A stretch of 64,000 bases of DNA, taken from NCBI GenBank assembly GCA_910588905.1, contig CAJURZ010000003.1:1-64000 (forward strand). Direction: 5' to 3'. The notes beneath the pieces are model-generated. The model searched no databases and was not told the DNA's origin. It saw only the letters and a program-made list of their open reading frames with translations. Position 1 is the stretch's first letter. Every line of letters begins with the position of its first letter. Shown here piece by piece: positions 33,007 through 41,155 of this stretch. Position numbers and translations under genes: made by a program. The stretch is from an uncultured Eggerthellaceae bacterium. Lineage in GTDB: Bacteria > Actinomycetota > Coriobacteriia > Coriobacteriales > Eggerthellaceae.

Positions 33007-35604
33007 ATGGCGGAGAACGATGACTTCAAGAATGAAGACATGGGAATAGATGAGGGTATCCCCATGGACTTCGACGAAGACGGCGAGGGTTTGACCGAAG
33101 AGCAGGAAGCCGAAGAGACGGCAGACATGGAAGCGGCCGCCGAAACGGCTGCGGCTGCCGAAGATGGCGACGAGCCCCAAAGCGCCTTCGCTGGTGAGCT
33201 TGCAGTGCAGCCTGCAGAGCTGGGTAAAGAGATGCAGCAGTCGTTCCTGGAGTATTCCATGAGCGTTATCGTTGCTCGTGCATTGCCTGATGTGCGCGAC
33301 GGCTTGAAGCCGGTGCACCGGCGCATCCTCTATGCCATGAATGAATCTGGCTACCTGCCGACGAAGCCTCACATGAAATCCGCTCGTACCGTGGGTGATG
33401 TGATCGGCAAGTATCATCCCCATGGTGATTCTGCCGTTTACGACACCATGGTGCGCTTGGCCCAACCGTTCTCCATGCGACTGCCGCTCATTGACGGTCA
33501 TGGGAACTTCGGTTCCATCGACGGTGACTCTGCGGCAGCCATGCGTTATACCGAGGCGCGCCTGGATAAACCTGCCATGGAGCTCTTGCGCGACCTGGAT
33601 AAGGAAACGGTGGATTTCGTTCCGAACTACGACGAATCCTTACAGGAACCAGAAGTCCTGCCTGCACGCTTCCCCAACCTATTGGTGAACGGCTCCAACG
33701 GCATCGCTGTGGGCATGGCCACGAACATCCCCCCGCATAACCTAGGTGAGACCATCGATGCCACCTGCATGATGCTGGACAACCCGGATGTATCAGTGGA
33801 AGAGCTGATGACCGCGCTGCCCGGACCTGACTTCCCCACCGGTGGCATCATCATGGGGAAGAAGGGCATCCTGGACGCCTACCAGACCGGTCACGGAAGC
33901 ATCACGGTTCGCGCGAAGTGCGAAGTGATCGAGAAGAAGAACGGTCGCAACTCCATCGTGGTGAAGGAGATCCCGTACCAGGTGAACCGCAAGCGTCTGC
34001 TGGAGAAGCTGGGCGAATTGGTGCGCGATAAGAAGCTGCCTGAGATCTCTAACATCCATGATGCAGCGGACCGCCATGGCATCGATATCATCATCGACCT
34101 GAAATCCAACGCCATCCCGCAGGTGGTGCTCAACAAGCTCTTCAAGCACACGCAGCTGCAGGTGGGTTTCGGCATCAACATGCTGGCCCTCGTTGACTCC
34201 ACTCCTCGCGTGCTCTCTCTCAAGGAGATCCTGTTCTACTACATCGAGCACCAGAAGGAAGTCATCGTTCGGCGCACCAAGTACGAGCTGGCGAAGGCAG
34301 AAGAGCGCGCTCATATCCTCGAAGGTTATCTCATCGCACTGGACAACATCGATGAGGTCATCCACATCATCCGCTCCTCTGAAACGGATAAAGAGGCTGC
34401 TGCTCGCCTGACCGAGCGCTTCGGGCTCACGAAGCGTCAGACAGACGCCATCCTTGAGATGAAGCTACGCCGTTTGACAGGCTTGGAGCGCACGAAGATC
34501 GAGAACGAACTGGCTGAGCTTCGCGAGAAGATCGCCTACTACAAGCGGGTCCTGGCAGATGAGAGCCTGGTTCGCCAGATCATCAAAGACGAATTGGGAG
34601 AGATCCGCAAGAAGTATCAGACGAAGCGCCTGACGAAGCTTTCCGCGGCAGCGAAGGATATCGATGTCGAGGATCTGATCGCGGACGACTCCATGGTCGT
34701 GACCATGACTCAGGCCGGGTACATCAAGCGGATGCCCACTTCGGTCTATCGCCAACAGAAGCGCGGCGGCAAGGGCATGCAAGGGGTGAACCTGAAAGAC
34801 TCTGATTTCGTAGAGCATCTGTTCACGGCCACCAATCATATGTACATGCTGTTCTTCTCTACCAAGGGCAAGGTCTATCGCCTGAAGGTGTACGACATCC
34901 CCGAAGCCTCTCGTCATGCCCGGGGCACGGCCATCGTGAACCTGCTCCCCTTGGAGAAGGGTGAGACCATCTCTGCGGTCATCTCCACGAAGGAGTTCCC
35001 CGAGGACGAATACCTCATGTTCGCCACCTCGAACGGCATGGTGAAGAAGACGGCCATGAACCTCTACGACCGCACGCGCCGCGAGGGATTGATCGCCATC
35101 AACCTGAAGGATGGCGACGAACTGATCTCTGTCCGGCGGGTGGCTCCGGGAGAGAAGGTCATCATGGTGTCCTCCTCAGGCAAGGCTATCCTGTGGGATG
35201 AAGCTGAAGCCCGGTCCATGGGACGGGGTACCACAGGCGTGCGCGGCATGAACGTGCCCGCAGATGCTCACGTGCTGGGCATGGAGATCGCTCGGCCCGG
35301 AACCGACTTGTTCGTCATCACCGAGAAGGGCTATGGTAAGCGCACCCCCATTGCGGAATACCCTGAGCATCACCGCGGCGGCCAAGGTGTGTACACCATC
35401 GTCATGACCCAGAAGAAGGGCCTGTTGGTAGCCATGAAGGTGGTCTCCTCTGAGGATGAGGTGATGATCATCTCCGAAGAAGGTGTTATCGTGCGCACCC
35501 CCGTTTCAGGTATCAGCGAATTGGGCCGATCCACCCAAGGGGTGCATGTGATGAATATCGCTGACGGCGACCGTGTGACGGCCGTGGCGGTGACCGAGGA
35601 GTAA
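33007..35604 (+). CDS. gyrA: DNA gyrase subunit A with acidic N-terminal extension
   Basis: 865 residues from the ATG at 33007 (AAAGGGA SD). A very acidic, Ala-rich tail of about 75 residues precedes the conserved SFLEYSMSVIVARALPDVRDGLKPVHRRILYAM start of the breakage-reunion domain. The quinolone-resistance region reads HPHGDSAVYDTMVRLAQ, with the usual Ser and Asp, and the catalytic Tyr is in AAMRYTE. The C-terminal pinwheel includes a GyrA-box-like QKRGGKGMQG. The tail is longer than in most GyrA proteins; its role is unknown. REP-like copies 10 and 11 separate it from gyrB. Confidence 0.96.
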   Translation: MAENDDFKNEDMGIDEGIPMDFDEDGEGLTEEQEAEETADMEAAAETAAAAEDGDEPQSAFAGELAVQPAELGKEMQQSFLEYSMSVIVARALPDVRDGLKPVHRRILYAMNESGYLPTKPHMKSARTVGDVIGKYHPHGDSAVYDTMVRLAQPFSMRLPLIDGHGNFGSIDGDSAAAMRYTEARLDKPAMELLRDLDKETVDFVPNYDESLQEPEVLPARFPNLLVNGSNGIAVGMATNIPPHNLGETIDATCMMLDNPDVSVEELMTALPGPDFPTGGIIMGKKGILDAYQTGHGSITVRAKCEVIEKKNGRNSIVVKEIPYQVNRKRLLEKLGELVRDKKLPEISNIHDAADRHGIDIIIDLKSNAIPQVVLNKLFKHTQLQVGFGINMLALVDSTPRVLSLKEILFYYIEHQKEVIVRRTKYELAKAEERAHILEGYLIALDNIDEVIHIIRSSETDKEAAARLTERFGLTKRQTDAILEMKLRRLTGLERTKIENELAELREKIAYYKRVLADESLVRQIIKDELGEIRKKYQTKRLTKLSAAAKDIDVEDLIADDSMVVTMTQAGYIKRMPTSVYRQQKRGGKGMQGVNLKDSDFVEHLFTATNHMYMLFFSTKGKVYRLKVYDIPEASRHARGTAIVNLLPLEKGETISAVISTKEFPEDEYLMFATSNGMVKKTAMNLYDRTRREGLIAINLKDGDELISVRRVAPGEKVIMVSSSGKAILWDEAEARSMGRGTTGVRGMNVPADAHVLGMEIARPGTDLFVITEKGYGKRTPIAEYPEHHRGGQGVYTIVMTQKKGLLVAMKVVSSEDEVMIISEEGVIVRTPVSGISELGRSTQGVHVMNIADGDRVTAVAVTEE

Positions 35605-35611
35605 TAAGAAA

Positions 35612-35635
35612 GGGCGAGTCGAACGTGTTCGGCCC
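35612..35635. repeat. Degenerate REP-like palindrome 12
   Basis: Keeps a GTCGAACGTGTTCGGCCC core but has lost the CTAC end; 7 bases after the gyrA stop. Confidence 0.4.
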
Positions 35636-35657
35636 GCCGTGACGACCATCGAATGCC

Positions 35658-35681
35658 GTAGGGGTCGATCATGATCGACCC
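35658..35681 (+). repeat. REP-like palindrome 13
   Basis: GTAGGGGTCGATCATGATCG, perfect palindrome, plus orientation; forms an inverted doublet with copy 14. Confidence 0.7.
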
Positions 35682-35682
35682 A

Positions 35683-35706
35683 GGGCCGACCGAGGTCGGC
35701 CCCTAC
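35683..35706 (-). repeat. REP-like palindrome 14
   Basis: Minus-strand GTAGGGGCCGACCTCGGTCG, one base from copy 13 and in inverted orientation, like a BIME. It abuts the stop of the HAD phosphatase gene, so the doublet probably ends both convergent transcripts. Confidence 0.7.
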
Positions 35707-35707
35707 A

Positions 35708-36373
35708 TTAGGGAGTGACCAGCTCTAGCAGCTCTTCGGGGTGCTCAACGTACAGGTCTGGTTCCGCACCCTCATTCGCGAAATCTTCCTTCGCGTGATA
35801 CCCCCAAAGCACGGCTACGGCGAAGACCCCAGCGTTTCGTGCGGCCTTGATATCTCCCGGCGAATCTCCCACATAAGCTGTGTTCGCCGGAGCCGTCTTC
35901 AACATGCGCATGGCCTGTTGGATACCGGTGGGATCAGGCTTGCGGGGGATCAAGGGGCTTTCGCCATACATGACAGTGACGTATTCAGGCAGGCAGATGC
36001 TCATGATCTGATCAACGCCCGCTTGCAGCTTATTCGACACCACACCCAGGCCGACCCCGCGCTCCTTGAGACCATTCAGCAGAGGCACTACACCGGGGAA
36101 CGGCTTGGTCTGATGGTAGTACTCGTGGAAGTGCTGGTTCCATAACGTCATGGCCTCCTCTCGCGTCTCTTCGGAAGCATCAGCAGGCAGCGCCAGGTAG
36201 ATCAGGCGGCGAACGCCGGAGCCTACGAAGGAGAGGATCTCCTCCTGAGTGCGCTGAGGGTAACCCAGCTCTTCGAGGATCATGTTTGTGAGGGCCATCA
36301 GATCAGGGATGGTATCCAGCAGCGTACCATCGAGGTCGAAGACGAGGGTGTCCAGTTCAGGGCGTGAAGTCAT
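35708..36373 (-). CDS. HAD-family hydrolase (phosphoglycolate-phosphatase-like)
   Basis: 221 residues from the ATG at 36373 (AAAGGA SD). HAD motif I VFDLDGTLLDT, motif II LGVVSNK, motif III lysine in RKPDPTGIQQAMRML, and motif IV VGDSPGDIKAARNAG, with an alpha-helical cap. It is of the Gph/PpaX type and dephosphorylates a small phosphate ester; phosphoglycolate is the usual substrate but cannot be proven from sequence. Confidence 0.88.
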   Translation of the reverse strand: MTSRPELDTLVFDLDGTLLDTIPDLMALTNMILEELGYPQRTQEEILSFVGSGVRRLIYLALPADASEETREEAMTLWNQHFHEYYHQTKPFPGVVPLLNGLKERGVGLGVVSNKLQAGVDQIMSICLPEYVTVMYGESPLIPRKPDPTGIQQAMRMLKTAPANTAYVGDSPGDIKAARNAGVFAVAVLWGYHAKEDFANEGAEPDLYVEHPEELLELVTP

Positions 36374-36421
36374 GACAGTCCTTTCACGAGGAAAAGGATA
36401 TCCTAGCACGAAGGTGAGCCC

Positions 36422-36427
36422 TATAAT
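36422..36427 (+). promoter_or_regulatory. TATAAT upstream of the 51-residue ORF and trkH
   Basis: A perfect TATAAT; a start point 7 bases downstream would fall on the ATG at 36434, so that message might be leaderless. No good -35 element. Confidence 0.4.
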
Positions 36428-36433
36428 GGACCC

Positions 36434-36589
36434 ATGTTGAGAGTGCATCAAAAGATGAAACCTGGCTTTTGGTCAGCATTGATGGGTATGAGCATGTTGG
36501 TGCTCACCACCCTGACCTTCATCGGGCTGCTTTGGGTGGTCACCTTCGTGGTGCGTGTCATCGCAGCTTTCATCGGGCTGGCGTCCTAG
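36434..36589 (+). CDS. Small hydrophobic protein (51 residues)
   Basis: A short frame that is mostly one hydrophobic segment (GMSMLVLTTLTFIGLLWVVTFVV) after a short basic start (MLRVHQKMKPGFW). No clear SD; the ATG lies just past a TATAAT box. It ends 42 bases before trkH on the same strand, so a small potassium-transport accessory is conceivable, but this is speculative. Confidence 0.4.
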   Translation: MLRVHQKMKPGFWSALMGMSMLVLTTLTFIGLLWVVTFVVRVIAAFIGLAS

Positions 36590-36631
36590 GGTCCAGCACA
36601 GGTAAGCACGGACAGGACGGAAAACGCGGAT

Positions 36632-38164
36632 ATGTGGCAGCGGTTCACCTTCTACGATCTGCGCGTCATCGGCCACTATCTGGGCGTTCTCATCACTTGG
36701 TCCGCTGCACTCATGGCCATACCTCTCGTGGTAGGCCTTATCTTTCAAGAATGGGATGCTGTCAGCCGATATCTCTTCTCTATCGGCATCGCCTTCGTGG
36801 CCGGTGCTACCCTCCGCTTCTGTTGCGTGCAGCCAGGACGGCTGAATCGGCAACAGGCTCTGGCTATCGTGGGTCTGGCTTGGATCGTTCTCGGGATCTT
36901 CTGTTCCATCCCCCTTTATCTTTCAGGCCATTTCGTCTCATTCCTAGACGCGCTCTTCGACGGGGTCTCGGGCATCACCACCACCGGCGCTTCGCTCATC
37001 ATTGACCTTGACCACCTCTCCTACGCCGACAACACATTCCGCTTCATGATGCATCTCTTGGGTGGCTTGGGATTGATCGTGGTTGCGCTCTCTTTGGGGG
37101 TCTTCGGGAAGGGTTCCGGCAGCCAGCTCTATACGTCCGAGGCACGCAGCGAACATGTGGTGCCGAATGTGATCCAGACCACTCAGTTCATTGCGAAGGT
37201 GACAGCCATCGTGATCTTGGTGGCCACCGTGTTGCTCACGGGGTTGCTTCTTCTACAGGGCTTCGAACCAGCTCGGGCCACCCTCCAGGCGCTTTGGGTC
37301 AGTATCTCTGGTTTCGTGACCGGGGGTTTCGCACCCATGCAACAGTCCATCCTCTACTATCATTCCTTCATCCTTGAGATCATCACCCTGATCTTGATGA
37401 TCCTGGGTTCCATCAGCTTCGTCGTATTCTATGAGGTATGGAAGGGGAATACCGGTCCCTTCTTCCGGGACATCGAGACGCGCACCATGTTCATCTGGGT
37501 AGCTGTCATGCTGGGCGTCTTCGTGGCATCGCTTTCCGGGTCCACTTTGTTCGCTGATATCCCCGCTCTCCTTCGGCGCGGGGTGTACATGGTGATATCC
37601 GCTTTCACCACCACTGGGTTCTCTGTCATCACGCCGAACCAGCTGATGGTGGTCCTGACCAGTGGTGCATTCTTGACCATCGCGCTACTGATGGCCGTTG
37701 GTGGTGCAGCCGGATCTACCTCGGGCGGCATCAAGCTCTATCGCGTGGGGATCATCGCGAAATCCATCCTGCAGACTATCAAACAAGCCGTGTCTCCCAA
37801 CTCAGCTCGTGTGGTGGAATCCTACTTCCACGTTGGGCGACGTATCCTCACTCCTACGGCTGTGAAAACGGCCATGACCATCTTCATCCTGTATGTGGTG
37901 ACCTATGTGGTGGGGGCGCTGGTGGGAATCGCACATGGCTACGATGCCACGCAGTCCATCTTCGAATCCATTGCCATGACATCGAACGGTGGCTTGACCA
38001 CGGGCCTTGCTACACCGGGCATGCCTCCCACTCTGGAGCTGTTCTACATTCTGCAGATGTGGGTAGGCCGTTTGGAGTTCATAACGCTGTTGGCGCTGGT
38101 GGCCCAGGTGGTGGCTTCCGTTCTGCCGCGTCCTCGGGCGAAGGTGCAAGGGAAGATCCTATGA
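36632..38164 (+). CDS. trkH: Trk/Ktr potassium-uptake membrane subunit
   Basis: 510 residues with about ten transmembrane segments and four pore repeats; selectivity-filter-like motifs are visible as SGITTTGAS, SGFVTGGFA, SAFTTTGFS and MTSNGGLTTG. It is the channel subunit of a K+ uptake system. The cytoplasmic TrkA/KtrA regulator is not encoded next to it. The stop overlaps the next start by four bases (ATGA), so the downstream lipoprotein is coupled. Confidence 0.93.
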   Translation: MWQRFTFYDLRVIGHYLGVLITWSAALMAIPLVVGLIFQEWDAVSRYLFSIGIAFVAGATLRFCCVQPGRLNRQQALAIVGLAWIVLGIFCSIPLYLSGHFVSFLDALFDGVSGITTTGASLIIDLDHLSYADNTFRFMMHLLGGLGLIVVALSLGVFGKGSGSQLYTSEARSEHVVPNVIQTTQFIAKVTAIVILVATVLLTGLLLLQGFEPARATLQALWVSISGFVTGGFAPMQQSILYYHSFILEIITLILMILGSISFVVFYEVWKGNTGPFFRDIETRTMFIWVAVMLGVFVASLSGSTLFADIPALLRRGVYMVISAFTTTGFSVITPNQLMVVLTSGAFLTIALLMAVGGAAGSTSGGIKLYRVGIIAKSILQTIKQAVSPNSARVVESYFHVGRRILTPTAVKTAMTIFILYVVTYVVGALVGIAHGYDATQSIFESIAMTSNGGLTTGLATPGMPPTLELFYILQMWVGRLEFITLLALVAQVVASVLPRPRAKVQGKIL

Positions 38165-38814
38165 GGCGTCCATCCATGAAGGCATCCGAAGCATTCCCCG
38201 TAAGGATATGGGCGGTCTCCTTCTTGCTGCTCTTGACTGGAGCGCTTTGCCTGGGGCTTTCCGGATGCGCTCCTGAAGACATGCCTGAGAGCAGCCCCCA
38301 GGGAAGCGGCTCGGCGGAACCAAACACAGAGAACCGGATCAACCCGTCTCAATTGCCAGACAGCTCGTTCATCTACGATGCCACCATCTCGTCTTTGGAG
38401 AAGGCTGATCCGTATATGAATGGCCAGACGGTGCAAGTGGTGGGAGAAGCTGTGGGCGATCGCGTATTCGCTGAATTCGATCCGTCCCATAGCTGGATCA
38501 CCCTGGAGGCCGTGGATGGGACCTATGCCGAAGTGGCTTGCTATATGACCACGCGCGCAACGGACGCCATTGACACCTACGGTGCCTATGGGCGCCACGG
38601 TACCACCCTGCAAGTGCGTGGGACATTCAACCTGGCCTGCAAAGACCACGCGGGGTTGTCCGACTTGCACGCTACGAGCATGGAAGTGGTCTCGGCGGGT
38701 TACGAGAATCGCACGCCGTTCAACATGTCTCAAGTGGTACCCGGCCTGTTGCTGGTGGTCCTGGGTGGATTGCTGCTGCTGGGGTACCGACACCTGCGGG
38801 AGCGTCAGCTGTGA
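38161..38814 (+). CDS. Predicted lipoprotein with C-terminal membrane anchor
   Basis: 217 residues. The N-terminal signal ends in a lipobox (CLGLSGC, Cys about residue 37), then a Ser/Pro-rich linker, a globular domain of about 120 residues with VQVVGEAVGDRVF and an OB-like beta pattern (not recognised as a named family), and a C-terminal hydrophobic segment PGLLLVVLGGLLLLGY followed by a short basic tail. So it may be held to the outer membrane face at both ends. Start and stop overlap trkH and rsgA respectively. Confidence 0.65.
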   Translation: MRRPSMKASEAFPVRIWAVSFLLLLTGALCLGLSGCAPEDMPESSPQGSGSAEPNTENRINPSQLPDSSFIYDATISSLEKADPYMNGQTVQVVGEAVGDRVFAEFDPSHSWITLEAVDGTYAEVACYMTTRATDAIDTYGAYGRHGTTLQVRGTFNLACKDHAGLSDLHATSMEVVSAGYENRTPFNMSQVVPGLLLVVLGGLLLLGYRHLRERQL

Positions 38815-39746
38815 AGCACGGGACCGTGGTCAAGCTCGACCGGTCGTTGCCCTTGGTGGAGCTGGAAAATGGCGAACGGGTGCGGTGCGAACACGCTACT
38901 GACCTGGTGAAGAACGGTGTCGAGCGAGCCGTAATAGGGGATGCCGTGCTGCTCAGCGCCCCAGAGGCCCATGACGTCCACGTGATCCAAGAGATACTGC
39001 CCCGGCGTACGCGGCTGGTGCGGCGGGACCCCCGGGAGCGGGCGGCTGAACAGGTGATGGCAGCGAACTTCGACCGGGTCTTCGTGGTCCAACCCATCAA
39101 TAAGCTGAATCTCCGACGGCTGGAACGGGAATTGGTGCTGGCGTTCGAAACGGGTGCGTCGGTGACGGTCCTCCTGACCAAAGGGGATCTGCTAGATGCC
39201 CCTGAGCGGGAGGAAGCGGTCCGTGCGGTGAGCGCGCTGGTAGGCAGCAAGGTATCTGTGGTGGTGGTCTCAGCCACCGAGGATGCTAGCTTGGAAGAGG
39301 TGCGCAGTCTGATACCCCCTTCGGAGACAGCGGTGCTCATGGGCCAGTCAGGCGCAGGAAAATCCACGCTCATCAACCGGTTGGCCGCCAGCGAGGTGCG
39401 AAGGACCTCCGGTGTCCGCGCGTCTGATGGCAAGGGTCGGCATACCACTGTTTCCCGTGAAACAGTGAAGGTGCCAGGAGGCGGTCATATCGTTGATATG
39501 CCCGGGGTGCGTGGTCTAGGGCTTTGGGATGCCGAAGCGGGGATCCAAGCAGCCTTCGCTGACATAGAAAACCTGGCCGGAACATGCCGCTTCCGAGATT
39601 GCGAACACGGGGCGGAACCGGGTTGTGCCGTACGCACAGCCGTAGAGGCAGGGGACCTAGCCCCCGAGCGGTTGGATTCCTACAAAGGCCTGCGTGATGA
39701 GCTTCGCGCCACCCAAACCCGTCGCGAACAACAGCACTGGCGCTGA
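38811..39746 (+). CDS. rsgA: Ribosome small-subunit GTPase RsgA
   Basis: 311 residues, GTG start at 38811 overlapping the preceding stop. N-terminal OB-fold; circularly permuted GTPase with LLTKGD (G4) before GQSGAGKSTLINRLA (G1) and DMPGVRGLG (G3); C-terminal zinc motif CRFRDCEHGAEPGC. It assists 30S subunit maturation. A one-mismatch parS lies inside the gene. Confidence 0.94.
   Translation: MKHGTVVKLDRSLPLVELENGERVRCEHATDLVKNGVERAVIGDAVLLSAPEAHDVHVIQEILPRRTRLVRRDPRERAAEQVMAANFDRVFVVQPINKLNLRRLERELVLAFETGASVTVLLTKGDLLDAPEREEAVRAVSALVGSKVSVVVVSATEDASLEEVRSLIPPSETAVLMGQSGAGKSTLINRLAASEVRRTSGVRASDGKGRHTTVSRETVKVPGGGHIVDMPGVRGLGLWDAEAGIQAAFADIENLAGTCRFRDCEHGAEPGCAVRTAVEAGDLAPERLDSYKGLRDELRATQTRREQQHWR
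39449..39464. promoter_or_regulatory. Near-consensus parS site 4 (inside rsgA)
   Basis: TGTTTCCCGTGAAACA differs from the parS consensus at one central base. It is the only parS-like site found on the right replication arm in this window. Confidence 0.7.
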
Positions 39747-39752
39747 TCTTTA

Positions 39753-39780
39753 TTACGCGGTTGCTTTGCGGACCGCGTAA
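39753..39780. terminator. Hairpin after rsgA
   Basis: Arms TTACGCGGT / ACCGCGTAA around a 10-base loop in the convergent gap between rsgA and the coiled-coil membrane protein. The downstream T-run is weak. Confidence 0.6.
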
Positions 39781-39805
39781 TGGATGGGCGTTTTGGGCTT
39801 GAGCA

Positions 39806-41044
39806 TCAGAGCTGGTCCAACAAGCTGGTTGTCTTAGCGTATTCGCTCTGCCACGAGGCCACGGTCTCATTTTTCTGCAAGGCTGTTTCGTAGGCCTTGC
39901 GCACGGTATCGGTGGGGTACTGATCGCGCTTGCCCGCGATCAGTTGAGCTGCTTCCTCTTCGGCAGCGTTGTACTGCGCATTTGCCTCTACCATGGCTTG
40001 GCTGGCTAGGTTGATCCGCGCTTCATCGGTCTCTTTCGCATGTTCTTGGGCCGTGATCCGCAACGTTGCATAGTCTTCGAAGGGTTTGAGCAGGTCATTG
40101 GCAGACTGCTCGAATGCTTCTGAGCTGTCTATCAACCAGCTCCCTTCGTTCTGCACCGCCCGCAAAGCATCCCGCGCCTGAACGAATTTGGCGATAGCTT
40201 CATCAGACTTCTGAATGGCCGCCTCGGCCGCTGCTGCATCCACCAAGTCCGTGGCTGCGGCTTCGCGGGCCAGCGAATCCCCTTCCATGGTATCCGTCAA
40301 GAAGGATTCGGCTTGGTCATAGATCCGGGCAGCGGAGATAGCGTCCTCCAGGATGTCCTTGCCCGCGTCGAAAGCTTTCATGAGAGCGTTGATGGCACCG
40401 ATAGCATTGTTCGCCCGCTCTTTTTCGGCCCCTGAGGACATTCCTTCGATATGCTCCACAGCGGTCTTCGCTGCGCGGAGCTTGGTGGAGATGCTTTGTT
40501 GGCGCTGGTCGAAACCGTTGAGTTCTTCAGTGAGCGCCGCAGCATCTATATCAGGCAGCGGCGCGGTGAGCGTGGTTTCCACCAGAGAGAGGAACGGTTC
40601 CGCAGCGGTGAATTGCTGACGGATATCCTCTATCTGTGCCGTGAGGCTATTCGCCCGCTCTTGCATCTGCTGATACCGGGCGATGCCAACGGTGGCAGCG
40701 AATCCTGCGGCTATCAGAACGACGATGATCATCAATGCTGTGAGCAGTCTGCGATTGCGCTTGCGGCGCAGCTTGCGATCCTCTACCTCAGAGCCGGAGA
40801 ACTCCCAGGAGGGACGGCTTGGAGCAGCAGGGGCCCGTTGCGTGTACTTCCCGGGAAGCGAAGGATCTTTGGAGGGTGTGCCCGAGGGTCGCTTCTTCCC
40901 CAGTGTGAACAGGGAGATACGCCCGAGAGGCGATCCGGTGTCCTCATCCGTGTCTGCATGGGCAGCCTTCTTCGCATCAAGGACAGAGAACGATATCTCA
41001 TTCGACGTGCCCTGAGTGTTTCGCTTGATGTGGCCGAGCGGCAT
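39806..41044 (-). CDS. Single-pass membrane protein with long coiled-coil extracellular part
   Basis: 412 residues from the ATG at 41044, chosen for its AAGGAG SD; the frame is open far upstream only because it overlaps the divergent gene. Residues 1-100 are polar and cytoplasmic (predicted), a basic stretch RKLRRKRNRR leads into one transmembrane segment (LLTALMIIVVLIAAGFAATVG), and the rest is helical and rich in Ala/Glu/Gln, typical of coiled coils. No family recognised. It is divergent from the degenerate M28-like protein, and the pair share a promoter region. Confidence 0.75.
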   Translation of the reverse strand: MPLGHIKRNTQGTSNEISFSVLDAKKAAHADTDEDTGSPLGRISLFTLGKKRPSGTPSKDPSLPGKYTQRAPAAPSRPSWEFSGSEVEDRKLRRKRNRRLLTALMIIVVLIAAGFAATVGIARYQQMQERANSLTAQIEDIRQQFTAAEPFLSLVETTLTAPLPDIDAAALTEELNGFDQRQQSISTKLRAAKTAVEHIEGMSSGAEKERANNAIGAINALMKAFDAGKDILEDAISAARIYDQAESFLTDTMEGDSLAREAAATDLVDAAAAEAAIQKSDEAIAKFVQARDALRAVQNEGSWLIDSSEAFEQSANDLLKPFEDYATLRITAQEHAKETDEARINLASQAMVEANAQYNAAEEEAAQLIAGKRDQYPTDTVRKAYETALQKNETVASWQSEYAKTTSLLDQL

Positions 41045-41155
41045 GGGGCTCCTTTCCGTGGAAGTGATTATAGCGAAGGCCCCCGTACATTCGCGTTTCA
41101 CCCGGTGCGGTATAATCCAAACGACTATGCCCTTGCAGGCGACGAAAGGCATCCA
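41045..41155. promoter_or_regulatory. Divergent promoter region of the coiled-coil and M28-like genes
   Basis: A 111-base gap containing TATAAT at 41111-41116 for the rightward gene, 40 bases upstream of its ATG. Confidence 0.5.

Noticed and set aside
40451..41155. Long upstream extension of the M28-like frame
   Set aside because: It overlaps the divergent coiled-coil gene, reads as its antisense, and the ATG at 41156 has the SD and the family-like start.
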